In this document: positions 44,611 to 53,100 of the stretch, one piece after another | Layout: every line of letters starts with the position of its first letter | How positions within the stretch are numbered: the first letter of the stretch is position 1 | Assembly (NCBI GenBank): GCA_944346885.1 | Contig: CALVMR010000005.1 | Span: forward strand, 1-64,000 | Reading direction: 5' to 3' | Length of the DNA: 64,000 bases | DNA from: an uncultured Clostridia bacterium | GTDB taxonomy: Bacteria; Bacillota; Clostridia; Christensenellales; Borkfalkiaceae | Position numbers and translations under genes: made by a program | The notes under the pieces: generated by a model | Seen by the model: only the letters and a program-made list of their open reading frames with translations | What the model was told of the DNA's origin: nothing | Database searches by the model: none

Positions 44611-45537
44611 TCACTGCGCCGAAAACACTTCGCCTGAGAGGTAACGCGCGCCCGTATCGGGCAAAATGACGGCAATGCGCTTGCCCGCGTATTCGGTGCG
44701 CAGCGCCAGGCGCACCGCCGCCCAGACCGCCGCCCCCGCCGTGATGCCCGCAAACACGCCGTCCTTTTGCGCGAGCAGGCGGCACATGGAAAAGGCGTCC
44801 GCATCGGCAACGGGGATCACCTCGTCGATCAAAGAAGTATCCAGCACTTTGGGCACAAACCCCGCGCCGATCCCCTGCAACCCGTGCGCGCCCGCCTTTC
44901 CTCCCGAAAGCACGGGCGAGCCCTGCGGCTCCACCGCCACGGCGCGCAGGGCGGGATTTTTTTCTTTAAGGTACCGCGCGCAGCCCGTAAACGTACCGCC
45001 CGTGCCGACGCCCGCCACAAAAACATCCAACCGTCCTTCGGCGTCCGCCCAAAGTTCTGGCGCGGTGGAAGCGTAATGCGCCGCGGGGTTGGCAGGGTTT
45101 TCAAACTGCCCCGCGATCACGCTGCCCGGCGTGTTTTGGCGGATGCGTTCCGCCTCTTCGATGGCGCCGCGCATCCCCGCCGCCCCCGGCGTGAGCACGA
45201 TTTTCGCACCGTAGGCGGCGATCAGTTTGCGCCGCTCCTCGCTCATCGTCTCCGGCATGGTCAAGATCAAGGTATACCCCTTTACCGCGCAGACGGCGGC
45301 AAGCCCGATGCCCGTATTGCCGCTGGTCGGCTCGATGACGGTGCCGCCCGCTTTGAGCACGCCGCGCCGCTCCATATCCTCCACCATGGCAAGGGCGACC
45401 CGATCCTTTACGCTGCCCGTGGGGTTGTACGATTCGAGTTTGCCCAAAATTTGCGCCCTCGCCCCGCAGGCACGCTCCACGCCCGCCAGCCGCAAGAGCG
45501 GCGTTTTTCCGATCAATTCATTGAAGCTGCCGACCAT
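44611..45537 (-). CDS. cysK: Cysteine synthase A (O-acetylserine sulfhydrylase)
   Basis: 308 residues. PLP lysine in KLESYNPTGSVKDR, substrate loop PTSGNTGIGLA, phosphate-binding GVGTGGTFTG, C-terminal PDTGARYLSGEVF. It makes cysteine from O-acetylserine (from CysE, encoded 3 kb away) and sulfide. ATG at 45537 preceded by AAGGAG; own promoter 45627-45655. Confidence 0.96.
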   Translation of the reverse strand: MVGSFNELIGKTPLLRLAGVERACGARAQILGKLESYNPTGSVKDRVALAMVEDMERRGVLKAGGTVIEPTSGNTGIGLAAVCAVKGYTLILTMPETMSEERRKLIAAYGAKIVLTPGAAGMRGAIEEAERIRQNTPGSVIAGQFENPANPAAHYASTAPELWADAEGRLDVFVAGVGTGGTFTGCARYLKEKNPALRAVAVEPQGSPVLSGGKAGAHGLQGIGAGFVPKVLDTSLIDEVIPVADADAFSMCRLLAQKDGVFAGITAGAAVWAAVRLALRTEYAGKRIAVILPDTGARYLSGEVFSAQ

Positions 45538-45626
45538 TCTTTTTTTCTCCTTTTCGAACGCGCCCCGTTTGCAGACCCGTGCGCTCCGCCGCATACGAAC
45601 GGAAAGACAAAAGTTTTTTCTCCTCT

Positions 45627-45655
45627 ATTATACATGCCGCGCCGCACACTTGCAA
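45627..45655 (-). promoter_or_regulatory. Promoter of cysK
   Basis: TTGCAA (45650-45655), 17-base spacer, TATAAT (45627-45632). Leader about 85 nt without an evident T-box or riboswitch fold. Confidence 0.75.
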
Positions 45656-45834
45656 GCAAATGGGCAAAAACGCCCGCCGCACGCAAAAATTTGTTTGCGC
45701 CGCAAAAACGCCCGCCGCACGCAAAAATTTATCTTTCCCGCAAAAGAACGCCGCCGCGCGCTTCGGGGCGGAACCTTTTTTCGGTTCGTTTTAAAAATGC
45801 GCAAAAACCCGCCCCGCCATACAAAAAAAGCGGC

Positions 45835-45975
45835 CCGCCGATTGCCGCCCCGCCGAACACCGCTCCGCCGAATATCGTCCCGCCGATTGCCACCCCGCCG
45901 AATATCGCTCCGCCAAGCAAGAAGCCCGTTCCCCGAACATCGCTCCGCCAAACGTCACTCCGCCGATCGCCGTAA
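45835..45975. repeat. 15-bp degenerate tandem repeat
   Basis: Units such as CCGCCGAATATCGCT and CCGCCGATTGCCACC repeat at least five times exactly in register and then more loosely. In one minus-strand frame they read as pentapeptides (AIFGG, VAIGG, TIFGG, AVFGG, AAIGG), but no ribosome binding site or good start is seen, so no gene is called. The region 45660-46228 has no other convincing gene. Confidence 0.6.
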
Positions 45976-46138
45976 TACCGTAACGCCAGCCAAACAAAAG
46001 CCCGCCCAACCGAAAACACGCCCCGCCGAACAAAAACCCTGTTTGAGAGCGCAAAAGAAAGGCCGCCTGCCGAAGCAAACAGCCCTTCGTTCTGCCCTGC
46101 CCTGTCGGATTTTCCTCCTCTTGCGGGAGGGAAAGCAA

Positions 46139-46168
46139 GGCGGCGCTGCATAGCGCCGCCCCGTTTTT
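46139..46168 (+). terminator. Orphan terminator-like hairpin
   Basis: GGCGGCGCT-GCAT-AGCGCCGCC followed by CCGTTTTT; no supported plus-strand gene ends before it. Confidence 0.45.
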
Positions 46169-46228
46169 CTGCTCGGTTTTCTGCTGCCCGCAAACGGATA
46201 TTCCAAAAAGTTTTCCGCCCCCGGACCG

Positions 46229-46318
46229 CTACTTACGCTCTTTGATCTTTTTCGGCACCCTGCCGATCAAAATACGGTCCGCGAAAATTTTCTTTTTTTT
46301 TACCGCTGTTGCCGCCAT
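46229..46318 (-). CDS. Short basic open frame at the end of an orphan transcription unit (doubtful)
   Basis: 29 codons from ATG: MAATAVKKKKIFADRILIGR then VPKKIKERK. The frame is open for about 90 codons in total (from about 46500) but has no start codon before this ATG, so it may be the remnant of a longer gene. It lies about 570 bases downstream of the strong promoter at 46894-46921. No family recognised. Confidence 0.25.
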   Translation of the reverse strand: MAATAVKKKKIFADRILIGRVPKKIKERK

Positions 46319-46893
46319 CTCGTTTGAATACCACTCTTCGGATAAATCAATCTTATCAACGGATGATCGATCTGTGTGTGATTCTGTTCGGCAATGCCTT
46401 GCATTGCTCCCGGATGTGCTGCGCTGCCTTAATTCGGTCTTACAAATTTTTTTACGCCAAAGTGTATGGTTTTGCGCAAATTCATGAAACCCGATTACGA
46501 CGTTTTACGCTCTGCGGCACTTTTTTTCGGCTGCACAAAACTTTGCAGCAAACAGTTCCTCTCCTCTTCTCCGGTTCCGCTTCCGAAATGCCCGCCGCCT
46601 CTCCTTACGGTTTGGCAACGTTCGCAGTACGGCATCCTATCCGCTTGCACGGCGCTGCGGCTTCGGCTGCTTCCGCACCCTCCGCAGGCTCCTTTTCCGT
46701 TTGAGAAATTTTTTCCGTTCGGCTTGCTTTCCGTTTACCGCTGAGACTCCGATAAAGAGAAAACCCTGTACAGATTTTGCCTTGCGAAAATCCTTTCTTT
46801 CCGCTTCCGATTTGCCTGCGGCGAGCGGCAGCGGCTTATTCCGCCCCGTCTTGCCGACCCCTTCGGTTTTGGGGATTTCCTGTTTGTACCTCT

Positions 46894-46921
46894 ATTATAG
46901 CACAGATTTTCGGTTTGTCAA
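46894..46921 (-). promoter_or_regulatory. Strong orphan promoter
   Basis: Exact TTGACA (46916-46921), 16-base spacer, exact TATAAT (46894-46899). Downstream, 46230-46890 on the minus strand has no frame of 60 codons with a start. Only a 49-codon frame starting MPYCERCQTV with a CxxC pair and the short frame at 46229 are seen. The region is less GC-rich than its surroundings. Confidence 0.7.
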
Positions 46922-47169
46922 TACCTTTTTTGAAAAAAATTAAAATTTTTTGTTTATAGTTCTCATGCGGGACGGAACCACAATATCTTGTGGCGCAGCC
47001 GCCCGCCGCCCGCCTGTTTGCCGCGTCCTCTCCCCCGAAAGCCGCCGAAGCGCTAAAACGCCGCCGCAGCGCTAAAAAAAGAACGGCGCCGCAAAAGCAG
47101 CCCGTTCCGCCTTTTAAAAGCGGCTCCTCCTTCTTATTATTTGAAAAAAGCGCCCGCCTTAAACCCGCC

Positions 47170-47904
47170 TTAAAAACTTTTTGCCGCGCATGCCTCCAAA
47201 CAGCGGTTGATGGCGGGGAAGTCGGAAGGGGTAAGCACCAAAAGCGCCTTTTCGCCCAGCCGCCCGTTTTCGGTCACGATCACGGCGTAGAGGTCCTTTT
47301 TTTCTTCAAAGGCGGCAAACACGTCGAACACGGTCGCTTCGCCGGAGAGAAACTCGTAATGCGCAAGCTGCCTTTCGTCCAGCACGTCGCCGCAGAGCGT
47401 GTTCTGCAAAAACTCCGTCACGTTTTCGCCGCGCGCGGCGCGCTCGGCAAGCAGGTGCAGCAAATAATAGGTATTGAGCACGCCCGCCGTTTTTCCGTGG
47501 TCGTACACGACGAGAGACTTTTTTTTGGTCGCGGCAAATTCTTCCGCGGCGGTCAAAAGCGGTTTATCCGCAAACACTTTGGCAAGGCTCTTTACCTTAA
47601 ACGCGTCCGTGATGCGCGGCGGGTCGCACAGCTGCCGTTCGATAAACTCGATGTTCTCCACCACCTCGTCGGAGGGGTTGGCGATGAACAGCTCCTCCGT
47701 GCCCGTGCGGTGCACGATGGCATTGCGCAGCTTTCCGTAATCCACCAGCTCGTTTTCGTAGCGGCGCACGGTCAGGTTCCGATCGGTGCACCGCCGCACA
47801 AGGTCGGTAAAATTTTGCGTCGGGCGTTCGTTGTACAATAATTTGAGCTGGCTTTCGATCTTGTTGTAGCTCTTTAAAAACCGCGCGGCGTTGCCGTAAT
47901 CCAT
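47170..47904 (-). CDS. CBS-domain-like protein with a helical N-terminus
   Basis: 244 residues from the ATG at 47904 (GGGGGAAC upstream). Residues 1-95 are helical (ARFLKSYNKIESQLKLLYNE, KLRNAIVHRTGTEELFIANP) and resemble a HEPN fold with an RNAIVH motif. Residues 105-235 look like a tandem CBS pair (SLAKVFADKPLLTAAEEFAA, KKSLVVYDHGKTAGVLNTYY; second half GEATVFDVFAAFEEKKDLYA, VLTPSDFPAINRCLE). CBS pairs bind adenosyl ligands. A regulator or RNA-linked function is possible; no partner gene is adjacent. Confidence 0.6.
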   Translation of the reverse strand: MDYGNAARFLKSYNKIESQLKLLYNERPTQNFTDLVRRCTDRNLTVRRYENELVDYGKLRNAIVHRTGTEELFIANPSDEVVENIEFIERQLCDPPRITDAFKVKSLAKVFADKPLLTAAEEFAATKKKSLVVYDHGKTAGVLNTYYLLHLLAERAARGENVTEFLQNTLCGDVLDERQLAHYEFLSGEATVFDVFAAFEEKKDLYAVIVTENGRLGEKALLVLTPSDFPAINRCLEACAAKSF

Positions 47905-47952
47905 CGGTGCGTTCCCCCGTTCGTGCGGCGCCGCGGCGCGGCGCTTTTTTTT

Positions 47953-47981
47953 ATTATACCACAATACTTTGTGTGCGGCAA
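47953..47981 (-). promoter_or_regulatory. Promoter of the CBS-like gene
   Basis: TTGCCG (47976-47981), 17-base spacer, TATAAT (47953-47958). Confidence 0.65.
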
Positions 47982-48123
47982 GGGCTCTTGCGCAAATTGT
48001 TGTGACTTTTTTGCTTTCCGCAAAAAACGCGGCAAAAAATTGCGGAAAAAGAGCGCGGCGGCACATTCCGGAACATATGTCATAAATTTACATGACAAAA
48101 TACACATTTGTACCGAACTTCCC

Positions 48124-48152
48124 TTGCATTTTTAAAAACGGCATGGTATACT
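48124..48152 (+). promoter_or_regulatory. Promoter of the epimerase-EFR1 operon
   Basis: TTGCAT (48124-48129), 17-base spacer, TATACT (48147-48152). It places the transcription start near 48159, downstream of the first in-frame ATGs of the epimerase. Confidence 0.65.
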
Positions 48153-48211
48153 GTACATACAGGCGGCAAAGTATGCAGCCGAATGCAAAAGCGGAGAAAA
48201 CAAAAGAGAAG

Positions 48212-49786
48212 ATGAAAAAAGAATGGACCGTTGCCGTGACGGGCGTTACGGGCAACATGGGGCAGGCGGTACTCGAACAGCTTGCCGCCTCGCCCTTGCA
48301 GCCGAAGGTGCGCGCGCTCATCCTGCCTTCGGATAAAAAGCGGGAAAAGCGGCTGCGCAAAACCTATGCCGCGCTTTGCAAAAGCGGCAGGCTGCACATC
48401 GTGCGGGGCAATTTGGCGGACCTTGCGGCGGTGCGCGAGCTGATCGCGGGCGCCGATTACGTCGTCAACTTGGCGGCGGTGATCCCCCCTCTTTCGGACA
48501 AGCGGCCGGAGCTTGCCGTCGAATGCAACCAAACGGGGGTGCAAACGCTGGTGGCGGCGATCGAAGCCGCCCGCCCGCAGCCCAAACTCATCCACATCAG
48601 CACCGTGGCGCTGTACGGCAACCGCGACGAAAAGCACCTTTGGGCGAGAGTGGGCGATCCGCTGCTCGTCAGCCCGTACGATATCTATTCGGCAACCAAA
48701 CTGCGCGGCGAATTTTGCGTGCTCGAATCCTCCGTTTCCGCCTGGGCGGTGCTGCGGCAGAGCGCGATGCTGCACAAAAACATGCTTGCCGACAACATGA
48801 AGGACGGGCTGATGTTCCACACCTGCTTCAACGCGCCCCTCGAATGGGTGACCGCGCACGACAGCGGCGTGCTCATTGCGCATATCCTCGAAAAGGACGC
48901 CGCGGGCGAAGCGGGAGAGGCGTTTTGGAAGCATGTGTTCAACATAGGCTCGCTCGCCCAAAACCGCATCACGGGCTACGACACCTTTAACGAGGGGTTC
49001 CGCCTCATCGGCGGCAGCGGCAAAAACTTTTTCCGCCCCGGCATGAACGCGGTGCGCAACTTCCACGGCGTATGGTTTGCGGACGGGCACAAGCTCGAAG
49101 AGATGTTTTCGTACCAAACGCAGTCTACCGCGCAGTACTGGGCGGAGATCGCGCGCACACACCGCTATTACGCGCTGGCAAAGCTCGTGCCGAAGGCGCT
49201 CATCCGCAAAGCCGCGATCCAACGGCTGGAAAAGGATGAAAACGCCCCCGCCTATTGGAACAGACACGGCGACATCGGCAAGCTGACCGCCTTTTTCGGC
49301 GGGCAGGAACAATACAACGCCTTGCAGAAGGCCGATTGGGATGCCTTTCCCCTCCTGTGCGAAGGGAAAAACGCAAAGGGAGAGCCCGTCGATCTCGCCG
49401 CGCTCAAAGACGAAAAAAACGCCGCTCTCCTCTCGCACGGGTTCGAAAGCGAAAAAGCGGATAAAGACATCTCCGCCGCCGACCTGCGCGCCGTTGCCGC
49501 GGCGCACGGCGGGGCGCTGCTGAGCGAACGGTTTACGACGGGCGACGTATACACGCCCGTACGCTGGCGCACGCAGGACGGAGAGGAATTTTCCGCCCGC
49601 CCGTACAGCGTGCTGCGCGCGGGGCACTGGTTCAACCGCACCTATACCCAAAACGTATGGGAGTTTGACCGCCTCGCCCGCAAGGACAGCCTGTACGCGC
49701 AGCTTTGGTACGATACGCACGCGCAGAACGAAGCGTTCGTCTATTCGATGGACGAAAATTTACAGACGAAATTTGAGAGAGAATGA
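48212..49786 (+). CDS. NAD(P)-dependent epimerase/dehydratase-like protein with a C-terminal extension
   Basis: 524 residues. Extended SDR fold: TVAVTGVTGNMGQAVLEQL, DYVVNLAAVIPPL, STVALYG and the YxxxK pair in SPYDIYSATKLRGEF. From about residue 290 a region of 230 residues unknown to me follows (FSYQTQSTAQYWAEIARTHR, WNRHGDIGKLTAFFGGQEQY, LLSERFTTGDVYTPVRWRTQ). Start is uncertain: the ATG at 48212 gives the normal SDR N-terminus, while 48173 has a weak SD and also lies in the transcript. Four bases separate it from the EFR1 gene, so they act together. Confidence 0.75.
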   Translation: MKKEWTVAVTGVTGNMGQAVLEQLAASPLQPKVRALILPSDKKREKRLRKTYAALCKSGRLHIVRGNLADLAAVRELIAGADYVVNLAAVIPPLSDKRPELAVECNQTGVQTLVAAIEAARPQPKLIHISTVALYGNRDEKHLWARVGDPLLVSPYDIYSATKLRGEFCVLESSVSAWAVLRQSAMLHKNMLADNMKDGLMFHTCFNAPLEWVTAHDSGVLIAHILEKDAAGEAGEAFWKHVFNIGSLAQNRITGYDTFNEGFRLIGGSGKNFFRPGMNAVRNFHGVWFADGHKLEEMFSYQTQSTAQYWAEIARTHRYYALAKLVPKALIRKAAIQRLEKDENAPAYWNRHGDIGKLTAFFGGQEQYNALQKADWDAFPLLCEGKNAKGEPVDLAALKDEKNAALLSHGFESEKADKDISAADLRAVAAAHGGALLSERFTTGDVYTPVRWRTQDGEEFSARPYSVLRAGHWFNRTYTQNVWEFDRLARKDSLYAQLWYDTHAQNEAFVYSMDENLQTKFERE

Positions 49787-49790
49787 AAAA

Positions 49791-50732
49791 ATGAAGACGG
49801 TCATCTATTACTTTTCGGGCACGGGAAACACCCGCAAAGTTGTGGAAAAGGCGGCGGACGCCCTGCAACAACTCGGCTGGGAGGCAAGCTGCCGCGCCAT
49901 GGAACAGGTGCAAAGCCCCGCCGAGGAGATCGCCGCGTGCGGCTATATCGGCATCGGCTACCCCGTGCACGCCTTCAACGCGCCCGCAAGCGTGCTGCGC
50001 TTTTGCGAAGCGCTGCCCGCGCAAACCAAAGAGGCGCCCAAACCCTTTTATATCTTTAAAACGTCGGGCGAGCCGCTGGCTTTGAACAATATTTCCTCCT
50101 TGAAGCTGCGCGCCGTGCTCGAAAAAAAGAACTATACCTTTTGCGGCGAATACCACTACGTGATGCCGTACAACATCATTTTCCGCCATTCGGACGCGAT
50201 GGCGTACCGCATGTGGGAGACGGCGAAGCGGCTCATCCCGCTGGACTGCGCCGACCTTGCCGCGGGGCGCGTTCCGCCCGAAAAAAAATTCCCCCTCGGC
50301 GGGGCGCTGGCATGGATCATGCGCGTGGAACACTGGGGCGGGCGCTGGAACGGAAAAAAATACAGCGTGGAAGAGAGCTGCATCCACTGCATGAAGTGCG
50401 TAAAAACCTGCCCCGTGCACAACATCTCGTACGAAAACGGCGCTTTCCGCTTCGGAAAAAGCTGCTTAATGTGCATGCGCTGCGCCTTCCAATGCCCCCA
50501 AAACGCCATCCGCATCGGGCTGTTCAACAAGTGGAAAGTGAACGGGGCGTATTCCTTTTTGCCGCCCGCAGAGGAGGAAAAAGAGCAGCACAAGCGGTAC
50601 TGTAAAAATTCGTACGCGCGCTACTTTGCCGCCGCGCGCGAGCGCGTGCTGCAATGCGGCGGCGAATTTCCCGAAGAGCTTTTGACGGCGGAAGAAGCCG
50701 AAGAAGAGCTCCCCGCACGCTCCGCCGAATAA
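49791..50732 (+). CDS. EFR1-family flavodoxin/ferredoxin protein
   Basis: 313 residues. N-terminal flavodoxin-like FMN site (YYFSGTGNTRKVVEKAADAL, GIGYPVHAFNAP), then two 4Fe-4S motifs, CIHCMKCVKTCP and CLMCMRCAFQCP. EFRodoxin/EFR1 proteins are anaerobic electron carriers, often encoded beside an oxidoreductase. Here the partner is the SDR-type protein upstream, so it may feed electrons to that reaction; this is inference. Ends in a Glu/Ala-rich tail; terminator follows. Confidence 0.9.
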   Translation: MKTVIYYFSGTGNTRKVVEKAADALQQLGWEASCRAMEQVQSPAEEIAACGYIGIGYPVHAFNAPASVLRFCEALPAQTKEAPKPFYIFKTSGEPLALNNISSLKLRAVLEKKNYTFCGEYHYVMPYNIIFRHSDAMAYRMWETAKRLIPLDCADLAAGRVPPEKKFPLGGALAWIMRVEHWGGRWNGKKYSVEESCIHCMKCVKTCPVHNISYENGAFRFGKSCLMCMRCAFQCPQNAIRIGLFNKWKVNGAYSFLPPAEEEKEQHKRYCKNSYARYFAAARERVLQCGGEFPEELLTAEEAEEELPARSAE

Positions 50733-50784
50733 GGGCGGCGGGCAAACGCAAAACAGCCCGCAAGGGCAAACAACAAAAAATCGG

Positions 50785-50824
50785 CAGGGCGCCGCCTCTT
50801 TGAAAGAGGCGGCGCCCTGTTTTT
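50785..50824 (+). terminator. Terminator of the epimerase-EFR1 operon
   Basis: 15-bp GC-rich stem (GGGCGCCGCCTCT/AGAGGCGGCGCCC core) followed by TGTTTTTG. Confidence 0.92.
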
Positions 50825-50885
50825 GCTCTGCTTTTATTCTGTTCTTGCTCTGTTTTTGCTCTGTTTTTACGCTGTTTTTGCCCTG
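50817..50885. repeat. T-rich short tandem repeat
   Basis: Five or six units of CTGTTTTTGCT type right after the terminator. The rest of the gap to 51014 is GC-rich with small inverted repeats and no gene. Confidence 0.6.
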
Positions 50886-51014
50886 CGCTTTCCTTGTTTC
50901 ACGCTCCGCACGCGCGCCGCCCGTTCGGGCGGCTTTGCGCCCCGCTCGGCGCGGCGGCTTTCCACCCCGCCGCCCCGTTCCGTGCGGCAACTTTCCGACC
51001 CTCTGCCCCGCCGC

Positions 51015-51518
51015 TCAACGCGGCAGCGTGTATTCGTAAATATAGTCGTCCATCACGTACCCGCCGCCGATATCGGTCACGGCGCTTGCGGCGCGCACGA
51101 ACCCGAACCGCTCATAGGCGCGGATGGCACGCGCGTTGCCCTTGTTGACGGTCAGGTACACTCTCTTCAACCCCAGCCGCCGCGCGCACTCCGCCACTTC
51201 CGCCAAAGCGCGCTGCCCCAGCCCCCTGCCGCGGAATTTTTCCGAAAGGTACAATTTGGAGAGGAACAGCTTTTCCCCCTCCAATTTCAAAGCGCAGTAC
51301 CCCGCGCGCGCCCCTTCGAAAAACAGAAAAAAGTAGATATAGTTCTCCTCTTCGATCTGGCGGCGGATGGTCTTTTCGCTCTGCACCGTTTGCATCATAT
51401 AATCGACCTGCCCGCTGCCGAGCAGCCCGTCGTACGCGTCGTGCCACAGCTCGCCCGCAAAGCGGGAGAGCTGCCCCTCCTCGCCGGGGCGCATCAACAC
51501 CATCATCCTGCTTGCCAT
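51015..51518 (-). CDS. GNAT-family N-acetyltransferase
   Basis: 167 residues. Acetyl-CoA loop in LSEKFRGRGLGQRAL (RxGxG), flanked by LFLSKLYL and the NKGNARAIRAYERFGFVRAA segment, ending with YVMDDYIYEY. Substrate unknown; the sequence type is close to small-molecule or amine acetyltransferases of the Acetyltransf_1 group. GGAGGCTGTT precedes the ATG. Single gene with its own promoter. Confidence 0.88.
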   Translation of the reverse strand: MASRMMVLMRPGEEGQLSRFAGELWHDAYDGLLGSGQVDYMMQTVQSEKTIRRQIEEENYIYFFLFFEGARAGYCALKLEGEKLFLSKLYLSEKFRGRGLGQRALAEVAECARRLGLKRVYLTVNKGNARAIRAYERFGFVRAASAVTDIGGGYVMDDYIYEYTLPR

Positions 51519-51542
51519 AACAGCCTCCGCATCTCCTCTTCT

Positions 51543-51571
51543 ATCATAGCACAGGCGGGCAAAAATGTCAA
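51543..51571 (-). promoter_or_regulatory. Promoter of the GNAT gene
   Basis: TTGACA (51566-51571), 17-base spacer, TATGAT (51543-51548). Confidence 0.7.
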
Positions 51572-51624
51572 TCCCGCAGAAAAATTCGCCACGATCCGCA
51601 CACTTTCGCCGCCGCGGGCGAGCA

Positions 51625-51654
51625 TTGCCGCCGCCGCGGGCGCATAGCTATACT
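51625..51654 (+). promoter_or_regulatory. Promoter of the PRC-barrel gene
   Basis: TTGCCG (51625-51630), 18-base spacer, TATACT (51649-51654). Confidence 0.5.
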
Positions 51655-51695
51655 GCGTAAAAAAAACGGTGCGCCGCACCGCAAAAGGAGAGAGA

Positions 51696-52517
51696 ATGTA
51701 CAAAACCGTGACCGAACTGATTGGAAAACCGCTGCTCACGCGCGGCGGAGCGTACCTCGGCTGCGTACGCAGCGTTCAAACGGATACGCGCCTGCGGCAG
51801 ATCCGCAATTTGGAATGCTTTGACAAGGACGAAGAGGAATTTCTGCTGCCCGTTACCGCCGCCGAACAATACGGCAGCGACGCCGTGATCGTGCGCGGCG
51901 GCGCGCGGCGGGCATACAAAAACTGCATCCCCCTCCCCCTCAAATGCGCCGTGTTTTCGCAAGAGGGAAAAGAACTCGGAAAGCTGGACGACTTTGTGTG
52001 CGACGAGCTGCGCCTTACGCACGTGGTACTCTCCGACGGCAGCCGCTACGAAACCGAGCGGCTGGCGCGCGTGGCGGACGCCGCCGTGCTGGACCTCTCC
52101 GCGCCCCTCCCTCCCGCAAACCGCCCCGCCGCACGGCAAAGGCGGACGGCAGCGCCCGCCGAAGCGGAACAGGAAAATAAGCGCAGCGCCGAAACAGAAC
52201 CGGCAGAGAGGCGCGCCGCCGCGGCAGAACGGGCGGCAGGACCCGCCGCCAAACCCGCCGAACAAACCGCCGCGGCACGGGCAGCCGAACCCGCCGCGCA
52301 AACCGCCCCTGCCGCCGCAAAAACGAACGCGCGGCAAAGCGAGCCGCGCGCGGGCAGCGCCCTGCTGACGGGCAAGATCCTGCCTGCCGACCTGTTGGAC
52401 GCTTACGGCAACGTGCTTGCGCCCGCGGGCACGCGCGTGACCGAACAGGTCATCCGCCGCGCCTTGGCGCACAACAAGCTGTTTGCGCTCACGCTGCTGT
52501 GCGGCAGCCGCCGCTGA
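51696..52517 (+). CDS. PRC-barrel-like protein with an alanine-rich linker
   Basis: 273 residues, AAAGGAGAGAG before the ATG. Residues 1-70 and 75-130 look like two PRC-barrel units (TELIGKPLLTRGGAYLGCVR, FSQEGKELGKLDDFVCDELR), as in YlmC/YmxH and photosystem H-subunit-type domains. Then comes a 100-residue Ala/Glu/Pro linker, and a C-terminal part (GSALLTGKILPADLLDAYGN, VTEQVIRRALAHNKLFAL) that resembles a small barrel. It could be an adaptor bound to RNA or membrane proteins; function unknown. Confidence 0.7.
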   Translation: MYKTVTELIGKPLLTRGGAYLGCVRSVQTDTRLRQIRNLECFDKDEEEFLLPVTAAEQYGSDAVIVRGGARRAYKNCIPLPLKCAVFSQEGKELGKLDDFVCDELRLTHVVLSDGSRYETERLARVADAAVLDLSAPLPPANRPAARQRRTAAPAEAEQENKRSAETEPAERRAAAAERAAGPAAKPAEQTAAARAAEPAAQTAPAAAKTNARQSEPRAGSALLTGKILPADLLDAYGNVLAPAGTRVTEQVIRRALAHNKLFALTLLCGSRR

Positions 52518-52619
52518 CACAGCCCGCACCCGCCGCATGCCCCTGCGGCGCCCCGCTCTTTCCGCCCTTTTTACGCCCGCGGCGAGCAGTTTTTGTTTTG
52601 CGTTTGCGGGGGCGCTTCG

Positions 52620-52835
52620 TTACGGAGCGCCCTCCTGCCGCACGGGCGCGGCAAGCAGCGAGGTAAGCAGGTTCCCCCGCCCGATCAGGCGCATATCCCT
52701 GTCGTACGTCTTATCCGTGGCGGGATAATAATAGCCGAGGATGCCGTAATCGGAATCGTACAGCACCTGCCGCTGCGCCCCCGAAACGGAGAGATACCCC
52801 AAAAGGCGCGCGTCGGAATCGTATAATTTTTGCAT
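52620..52835 (-). CDS. 71-residue protein of YDxDxxxxGY repeats
   Basis: ATG at 52835 preceded by GGAGGAAAAAAGC. Three repeats of about 18 residues: KLYDSDARLLGYLSV, VLYDSDYGILGYYYP, KTYDRDMRLIGRGNL, then a short tail. The pattern resembles small '4-fold beta flower' proteins, in which each blade is one such strand pair. The frame runs further upstream through low-complexity sequence, which I exclude because of the excellent SD here. Confidence 0.6.
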   Translation of the reverse strand: MQKLYDSDARLLGYLSVSGAQRQVLYDSDYGILGYYYPATDKTYDRDMRLIGRGNLLTSLLAAPVRQEGAP

Positions 52836-52894
52836 GCTTTTTTCCTCCGCTTCCATCATACACCCGCGGCAGCCCGCCGCGCAAGGATCCCTGC

Positions 52895-53060
52895 CATTTC
52901 CGTACGGCAAAAAGCCGCCCCGCGATCCGTGTTTCGCGCTCCGAAAAGCCGCCCCCGTGCTTTGCGCCCCGAAAAGCCGCCCCGCCGGCGACCCGTCCCG
53001 CGCCCCACCCGCACCGCAGAAAAGCCGCCCCGCTCCGCAGAAAAACCGCCCCGCTCCGCA
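52895..53060. repeat. GC-rich degenerate repeats
   Basis: Several copies of GAAAAGCCGCCCCGCTCCGC-like units between the 71-residue gene and the terminator at 53046-53076; no gene seen. Confidence 0.55.
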
Positions 53061-53076
53061 CGGCGGAGCGGGGCGG
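53041..53076 (-). terminator. Terminator of the phospholipase-C-like gene
   Basis: 14-bp stem CCGCCCCGCTCCGC/GCGGAGCGGGGCGG with ACG loop (53046-53076), then TTTTT on the minus strand. Confidence 0.88.
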
Positions 53077-53100
53077 AGCATGCGCGTTTGCAAAAACCCG

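Noticed and set aside
46230-46890. RNase P RNA or tmRNA downstream of the orphan promoter
   Set aside because: I looked for GAGGAAAGUC-type RNase P cores and for the tRNA-like ends and tag frame of tmRNA and found none.
46242-46943. Several 60-130 codon plus-strand frames in the same interval
   Set aside because: No SD, no promoter, and composition not protein-like; the only clear promoter points the other way.
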